This document shows, one piece after another, positions 59,725 through 64,000 of a DNA stretch of 64,000 bases. Numbering within the stretch: position 1 is the first letter of the stretch; every line of letters begins with the position of its first letter. Location: contig NZ_CP180316.1 in assembly GCF_051131705.1 (NCBI RefSeq), forward strand, positions 3,844,001 to 3,908,000, in the 5' to 3' direction. The stretch comes from Arthrobacter_M sp030063245. GTDB taxonomy: Bacteria; Actinomycetota; Actinomycetes; Actinomycetales; Micrococcaceae. Both the position numbers and the translations under genes were made by a program. The notes below the pieces were generated by a model. That model was not told the DNA's origin. It was given only the letters and a program-made list of their open reading frames with translations, and ran no database searches.

Positions 59725-61848
59725 GGTCAGCACGTCATAGGTCGCCACAATCTCGTCGTTCTGGTTGTGCAGGATCGCATCCCAGCGGACCTCGCCGTAC
59801 TCGTCCGTTTCGCGCGGGGTGATCTGCTTGGCCGTAAGCGTGACGCGGAAGGAGTCCCCTGCGGCCACCGGGGTGATGAACCTCAGGTTCTCCAGTCCGT
59901 AGTTCGCCAGCACGGGTCCCGGTTCGGGATCCACGAACAGGCCCGCGGCCCAGGACAGCAGCAGGTAGCCGTGTGCCACGATGCCGGGGAAGAACGGGTT
60001 GGCCGCGGCCGCTTCCTGATTGGTGTGGGCGTAGAAGGTGTCCCCGGTGGTGTTGGCGAACGCTGTGATGTCCTTGAGGGAGACCTGACGGAGCCTGGAG
60101 GCGAAGGCATCACCGATCCGCAGTTCGGAGAGTGACTTGCGGAACGGATGCTCGCCGGCTGCGTCACCTGCTCCGAAGTTCCGGTCAGCACCGGTGTGCC
60201 AGACCCCTGTGATGGCGGTCAGCATATTGGGCGATCCCTGCACGGCGGTGCGCTGCATGTGGTGGTAGACCGAGCGGACGCCGCCCAGTTCCTCACCCCC
60301 ACCGGCCCGTCCCGGTCCGCCGTGGACCAGATGTGGCACCGGGGAGCCATGCCCGGTGGAACTGCGGGCATCCTCCCTGTTCAGCAGCAGCACCCGGCCG
60401 TGGTGGGCCGCGATCCCGGTTACCAACTCCTGCGCCACGGCCGGATCATTGGTGCAGACGGTTGCGACCAGGGAGCCGCCGCCCAGCGCGGCCAGCCGGA
60501 TGGCCTCGCTGACGTCCCCATTCGCCGATTCATATCCGACCACCGAGGCGACCGGACCAAAGGCCTCCAGTGAGTGCACCTCCGGTGCCTGCGCGTTATC
60601 CCAGTCCAGCAGCACCGGGGACATAAAAGCGCCGTCCGCAGATGGACCGACGCTGCCATCCGCGTGGATGACCGCGGGTGCGGCCAGGTTGCCGTAGGCC
60701 AGCGTGCCACCGGCAGCGATCATGGTCTCGACGGCGGAGCGGACCTCGGCGAGCTGGTCCAAAGATGTAAGCGCGCCCATCGTGACGCCGTCGGCCCGTG
60801 GATCGCCAACGACGACACGCTTTCGGAGCGCGGCGCCGATCGCGTCCACGACGTCCCGGCGCACCGTCTCGGGCACTATCGCGCGCCGGATGCTGGTGCA
60901 TTTCTGTCCGGCTTTGGACGTCATCTCGGTCACCACGGATGCAATATAAGCCGCGAACTCTGCACTGCCAGGAACGACATCCGGGCCCAGAATGGCGGCG
61001 TTCAATGAATCGGTCTCAGAGGTGAAGCGCACCCCGCCGGACACCACATTCGGGTGGCTCTTGAGCGTTTTAGCGGTCCCGGCGGATCCGGTGAAGGCCA
61101 CCAGGTCGCGGTAATCGAGTTCATCGAGCAGGTTCCGGGCGGAACCGGAGATCAGCTGCAGCGACCCGGCCGGAAGAATCCCGGAGCCGATGATCAGCCG
61201 CACCATAGCGGCGGCCACGTACCCGGTGGGAGTGGCGGGTTTGACGATGCTCGGCACGCCCGCAATGAACGCCGGAGCCAGCTTCTCCAGCATGCCCCAG
61301 ACGGGGAAATTGAAGGCGTTGATCTGCACCGCCACGCCCGGAATGCGCGTGTAGATATGCTCACCGACGAACGAGCCGTCGCGGGACAGCGCCTCGGCGG
61401 GCCCGTCGATGACCACCTGGGAGTTGGGCAGTTCGCGCCTGCCCTTGGAACCGAAGGTGAAGAGAACGCCGATGCCGCCGTCGATGTCCACCTTCGAATC
61501 GCTCAAGGTGGCGCCGCTGCAGGCGGAGATCGCGTAAAGCTCTTCGCGGCGGCCGCTGAGGTACTGCGCCAGTTCCTTAAGCTTCAGGGCGCGTTGGTGA
61601 AAGGTCAGTTTCCCCAGTTCCCGCTGGCCCACGGTCCGGCCATGCGCGACGACGGCGGCCAGGTCCAGCCCGTCCGCGCTCACCGCCGCCATCACTTCGC
61701 CGGTGCTGGCGTCACGGATGGGAGTGCGCCGCCCTGCCGTGGCCGCGTCCTCGCCGTCGGGTACATCGGGTGTCCACCATGCATCGCGGACGTAGCTCGG
61801 GACTGTTTCCACGGTTTCTGCCGTGAGGCCAAGGGCTGGGGCTGTCAT
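59707..61848 (-). CDS. paaZ: PaaZ bifunctional oxepin-CoA hydrolase / 3-oxo-5,6-dehydrosuberyl-CoA semialdehyde dehydrogenase
   Basis: A 713-residue fusion opening and oxidising the oxepin-CoA ring in phenylacetate breakdown. Aldehyde dehydrogenase domain (residues ~1-520): LTFHQRALKLKELAQYLSGR, INAFNFPVWGMLEKLAPAFI, FTGSAGTAKTLKSHPNVVSG and catalytic Cys in SKAGQKCTSIRRAIVPE. C-terminal MaoC/hotdog hydratase (~545-700): FANTTGDTFYAHTNQEAAAA, NPFFPGIVAHGYLLLSWAAG. ATG 61848 is preferred (AAAGGA upstream, start of homology) over the GTG at 61872. The candidate PaaR site lies 59 bp upstream. Confidence 0.95.
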   Translation of the reverse strand: MTAPALGLTAETVETVPSYVRDAWWTPDVPDGEDAATAGRRTPIRDASTGEVMAAVSADGLDLAAVVAHGRTVGQRELGKLTFHQRALKLKELAQYLSGRREELYAISACSGATLSDSKVDIDGGIGVLFTFGSKGRRELPNSQVVIDGPAEALSRDGSFVGEHIYTRIPGVAVQINAFNFPVWGMLEKLAPAFIAGVPSIVKPATPTGYVAAAMVRLIIGSGILPAGSLQLISGSARNLLDELDYRDLVAFTGSAGTAKTLKSHPNVVSGGVRFTSETDSLNAAILGPDVVPGSAEFAAYIASVVTEMTSKAGQKCTSIRRAIVPETVRRDVVDAIGAALRKRVVVGDPRADGVTMGALTSLDQLAEVRSAVETMIAAGGTLAYGNLAAPAVIHADGSVGPSADGAFMSPVLLDWDNAQAPEVHSLEAFGPVASVVGYESANGDVSEAIRLAALGGGSLVATVCTNDPAVAQELVTGIAAHHGRVLLLNREDARSSTGHGSPVPHLVHGGPGRAGGGEELGGVRSVYHHMQRTAVQGSPNMLTAITGVWHTGADRNFGAGDAAGEHPFRKSLSELRIGDAFASRLRQVSLKDITAFANTTGDTFYAHTNQEAAAANPFFPGIVAHGYLLLSWAAGLFVDPEPGPVLANYGLENLRFITPVAAGDSFRVTLTAKQITPRETDEYGEVRWDAILHNQNDEIVATYDVLTLVAKE

Positions 61849-61906
61849 CGTCGACGGTTCCTTTCGAAGCACTTCCGGTTTGGGTCTGCCACCACCCGGA
61901 GGAGAT

Positions 61907-61928
61907 ATACTGACCGGGCGTTCAGTAA
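61907..61928. promoter_or_regulatory. Candidate PaaR operator between paaZ and a thioesterase gene
   Basis: Twenty-two-base imperfect palindrome with core TACTGACCGGGCGTTCAGTA (8 of 11 arm bases pair). It is 16/22 identical to the paaA element and sits in the divergent control region of paaZ and the 61983 gene, so one site could repress both. Confidence 0.6.
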
Positions 61929-61982
61929 TAAGCCCAGACTACATTATTGTCGGTCCAGCCACACGTTCTAGGAGACCCGCCC

Positions 61983-62510
61983 ATGAAAGAGCACACCCCC
62001 GAAGCTGACCCCATTGCCTCGGCACCGGCGCGACAGATGGCGTCGGATCCGGCAGTCTCGGTGCCGGCAGTCTCGGATCCGGCAGTTTCGGTGCCGGCAG
62101 GGCAGATCGTGCCGTGGCAGATCGTGCTGGGCGAGTTGGATCAAAAGATGGGCGTGGTCATCTCCGAGCAATCCGCCGAACGTGTCGTGGCCACGATGCC
62201 GGTGGAGGGAAACCGCCAGTCCTTCGGGTTGCTGCACGGTGGCGCGTCCTTGGCCTTCGGCGAGGCAATTGGCTCCTGGGCCGCCGTCATCCATGCCAGC
62301 ACCACCGGCCGGACCGCCGTCGGCGTGGACGTTTCGGCCACCCACCATCGTTCTGCCCGCAGCGGACTGGTGACCGGCATCGCCACGGCAATCCATCTTG
62401 GCCGCACCACCACCAGCCACGAAGTGATCCTCTACGACGAGCAGGAACGCCGATTGTGCACGCTGCGGATCACCAACCTGATTCTGGACCGGCCGAACCC
62501 CGCGGGGTAA
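61983..62510 (+). CDS. Hotdog-fold thioesterase (PaaI/YdiI-like)
   Basis: A 175-residue hotdog thioesterase of the YdiI/YbdB (1,4-dihydroxy-2-naphthoyl-CoA or hydroxybenzoyl-CoA) group. Core: GNRQSFGLLHGGASLAFGEA (catalytic Glu), TAVGVDVSATHHRSARSGLV. The first ~55 residues are a tail of pentapeptide repeats (SDPAV, SVPAV, SDPAV, SVPAG). Divergent from paaZ with the shared operator, so likely used to rescue CoA during phenylacetate use; a menaquinone role is an alternative. GGAG precedes ATG 61983. Confidence 0.88.
   Translation: MKEHTPEADPIASAPARQMASDPAVSVPAVSDPAVSVPAGQIVPWQIVLGELDQKMGVVISEQSAERVVATMPVEGNRQSFGLLHGGASLAFGEAIGSWAAVIHASTTGRTAVGVDVSATHHRSARSGLVTGIATAIHLGRTTTSHEVILYDEQERRLCTLRITNLILDRPNPAG
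62043..62102 (+). repeat. 15-bp repeat, four units in a 30-bp alternating pattern
   Basis: TCGGATCCGGCAGTC and TCGGTGCCGGCAGTC alternate twice (62043, 62058, 62073, 62088). The 30-bp pair is duplicated with only two changes. Encodes the N-terminal SDPAV/SVPAV repeat of the thioesterase. Confidence 0.95.
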
Positions 62511-62755
62511 CAGCGCCGATTACCCGATGATGGGCCTTGCCGGGCGTACGTGGTGGCTGAATGTGGTCAAACTCCAACGGCTGTCCGGCAGTGCTCGGAA
62601 AATCAGGACCAGCCGAAATCCGCACACTGGCTGAGCTACCGGATAGGCATGCAGGGGCAAAAATCAGCAGCGGCAGGTCAGTGCACCAAACATTGGACCC
62701 CGTGATCCACCAAACGGTTGATGACGAGGAAAATCCGAAGGCTAGACTCGAAAAT

Positions 62756-63244
62756 ATGGAAACAGTTCTGAACATATTGCACGTGGTCGCCGCGGTATTC
62801 CTGATCGGCCCCATGGCCATTTTGCCGATGACCGCCATGGGAATGCTCCGCCGGGGCCGAAACAGCGACGTCGCCGCGCTGGCTAAATCGACCAATGTAT
62901 TAAGCCTCCTGTCACTGCTGGTGGTGGTCTTCGGCTTCGGCGTGCTCGGCATGAGCGATCCCAAATACCACCTTTCGATCACCACCGGCTGGGTCCTGAT
63001 CTCGATCGTCGCGTACGTCGTGGCACTGGCACTGAACCTGTTCATCGTCGTACCAGCCATGCGCAAGGCCGCCGCGGGCGTTGACGTCACTTCCGGCGCC
63101 GGGGCCGCTTCGGCCGGCGGGACCGCTTTGGGGGCAGGGGAACCAGCCGGCGCCCGGGCCGGATACCCGCAGATTGCGGCATCGTCGGGACTCGTGACGC
63201 TGCTGCTGGTGCTCGTCGTTGTGCTTATGGTCTGGAAGCCCTAA
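62756..63244 (+). CDS. DUF2269-like small membrane protein
   Basis: A 162-residue protein with four predicted helices: TVLNILHVVAAVFLIGPMAI, VLSLLSLLVVVFGFGVLGMS, TTGWVLISIVAYVVALALNL and LVTLLLVLVVVLMVWKP. A Gly/Ala-rich cytosolic loop (TSGAGAASAGGTALGAGEPA) joins the last two. The HVVAAVFLIGP start is like DUF2269 integral membrane proteins; function unknown. The ATG at 62756 is chosen because it begins the first helix. The 245-bp gap before it shows no gene. Confidence 0.75.
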   Translation: METVLNILHVVAAVFLIGPMAILPMTAMGMLRRGRNSDVAALAKSTNVLSLLSLLVVVFGFGVLGMSDPKYHLSITTGWVLISIVAYVVALALNLFIVVPAMRKAAAGVDVTSGAGAASAGGTALGAGEPAGARAGYPQIAASSGLVTLLLVLVVVLMVWKP

Positions 63245-63320
63245 ACTCCCCTACAGCCGCCGAAGGACGAACAACGACGGCGCCCGACTGGTAGTGCCGA
63301 CGACGACGGCGCACCGCCCG

Positions 63321-63914
63321 TTAGCGCTTTCTGGCCAGCCGAAACTCCAGGCCGTTTTTCACCATGGGCCATTCGGAATCAAGGATGGAAAACACGACAG
63401 TGTCCCGCAGCGACCCGTCCGCAAGCCGCTGATGATTGCGCAGCACGCCGTCCTGTTTGGCGCCAAGGCGGGAGATGGCTCCCCGCGACTGCTGATTCAT
63501 CCAGTGCGTGCGGAATTCCACGGCGATGCAGCCCAGGACCTCGAAGGCATGGGTCAGCAGCAGCAGCTTGGACGCCGCGTTGGTGCCCGTCCGCTGCGCA
63601 CCGGCGGCGTTCCAGGTGGAGCCGATCTCCAGGCGCCTGTTGGCCCGGTCAATGTTCATATACGTGGTCATGCCAATGATCCGGCCATCAGCGGTCCGCC
63701 GCGCCGTAAACGGGATCATCTGGCCGCTGGCCTGCAGGTCCAGCCGCCGCTCAATCTCCGCGCGCATGCCCTCCTGCCGCGGCACCGAGGTGTACCAAAG
63801 CTTCCATAATTCGCCGTCCTGCGCGGCGGCAACCAGCCCGTCGTGGTGTTCCATGGACAGGGGTTCCAGGGTAACCAGAGGTCCGGTCAGGGTGAGCGGT
63901 TGTATCTCCATCAT
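63321..63914 (-). CDS. GNAT family N-acetyltransferase (RimJ/RimL type)
   Basis: A 197-residue acetyltransferase. GNAT fold blocks: VTLEPLSMEHHDGLVAAAQD, RTADGRIIGMTTYMNIDRAN, RLEIGSTWNAAGAQRTGTNA (acetyl-CoA-binding loop), CIAVEFRTHWMNQQSRGAIS and LGAKQDGVLRNHQRLADGSL. Acts on protein N-termini or small amines; target unknown. Convergent with the DUF2269-like gene; start ATG 63914 or 63911. The last 86 bases of the window hold no visible gene. Confidence 0.92.
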   Translation of the reverse strand: MMEIQPLTLTGPLVTLEPLSMEHHDGLVAAAQDGELWKLWYTSVPRQEGMRAEIERRLDLQASGQMIPFTARRTADGRIIGMTTYMNIDRANRRLEIGSTWNAAGAQRTGTNAASKLLLLTHAFEVLGCIAVEFRTHWMNQQSRGAISRLGAKQDGVLRNHQRLADGSLRDTVVFSILDSEWPMVKNGLEFRLARKR

Positions 63915-64000
63915 GGGCCCAGTTTAGACGGGCAGACACCGCAGGAAGCTGACCAAGTCCCCTGATCGGGCCACCCCATTTCACGTAGCACAATTTGTGC

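Noticed and set aside
63245..63320. Terminator between the DUF2269-like and GNAT genes
   Set aside because: Several ACGACGGCG motifs are present, but I could not build a convincing stem of more than five or six pairs with a T run.

Overview
The window is high-GC DNA from an actinobacterium, most likely a member of the Micrococcaceae close to Arthrobacter/Pseudarthrobacter. This rests on gene content (menaquinone genes with a geranylgeranyl-reductase-type MenJ, ferredoxin-type sulfite reductase, FprA, PucR and SUKH-like proteins), frequent GTG/TTG starts, and chains of 4-bp ATGA overlaps. No rRNA, tRNA, phage, transposase or CRISPR was seen.

Layout. (1) 0.2-4.6 kb: a CynX-type MFS exporter, a PucR regulator with a predicted leaderless promoter, and topoisomerase IB. 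(2) 4.7-20.5 kb, minus strand: a sulfur assimilation block. cysI-cysH-cysD-cysN are overlapped head to tail; then come a sulfonate-type ABC importer (ssuABC), siroheme synthase and the ferredoxin reductase FprA; a sirohydrochlorin chelatase lies upstream of cysI. Together they activate sulfate to APS, reduce it to sulfite and sulfide, make siroheme and supply electrons. A similar dyad centred on GCGT precedes cysI, ssuA and cysG. About 3.9 kb of mostly foreign or broken DNA (HsdR remnant, VapBC pair, solitary amino-acid-binding lipoprotein, M20 peptidase scrap) sits between cysN and ssuA. (3) 20.7-33.1 kb: a TRIC-like channel, a SUKH-like protein, then menaquinone genes (polyprenyl synthase, menJ, menG, menF, menD, menC) interrupted by a complete amino-acid ABC operon. 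(4) 33.3-41.4 kb: PAP2 phosphatase, MFS, MBL hydrolase, then a branched-chain-type 2-oxoacid dehydrogenase operon (E1alpha, E1beta, E2) divergent from an Lrp/AsnC regulator.

(5) 41.4-45.4 kb is a gene graveyard: an orphan RHH antitoxin, a PIN-toxin scrap, an HTH antitoxin-like gene, a possible cobalamin riboswitch with no target gene, a DHFR-like reductase, broken FtsX permease and S66 peptidase pieces fused at a breakpoint, and a decayed YefM-RelE pair. (6) 45.4-62.5 kb: aerobic phenylacetate catabolism (paaABCDE plus an enoyl-CoA hydratase, paaI-paaK-paaR, paaZ, a second thioesterase), interleaved with an oligopeptidase B, a ketoacyl synthase/acyl-CoA ligase pair and a degraded MNT-HEPN module. 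Three related 22-bp imperfect palindromes precede paaA, paaI and paaZ and are candidate PaaR operators. (7) 62.7-64 kb: a small membrane protein and a GNAT acetyltransferase.

Two patterns run through the window. One is the number of decayed toxin-antitoxin and defence-type fragments at the borders of metabolic operons. The other is at least ten short tandem arrays (5-19 bp units, often 15 bp), several inside or at the ends of otherwise conserved genes.
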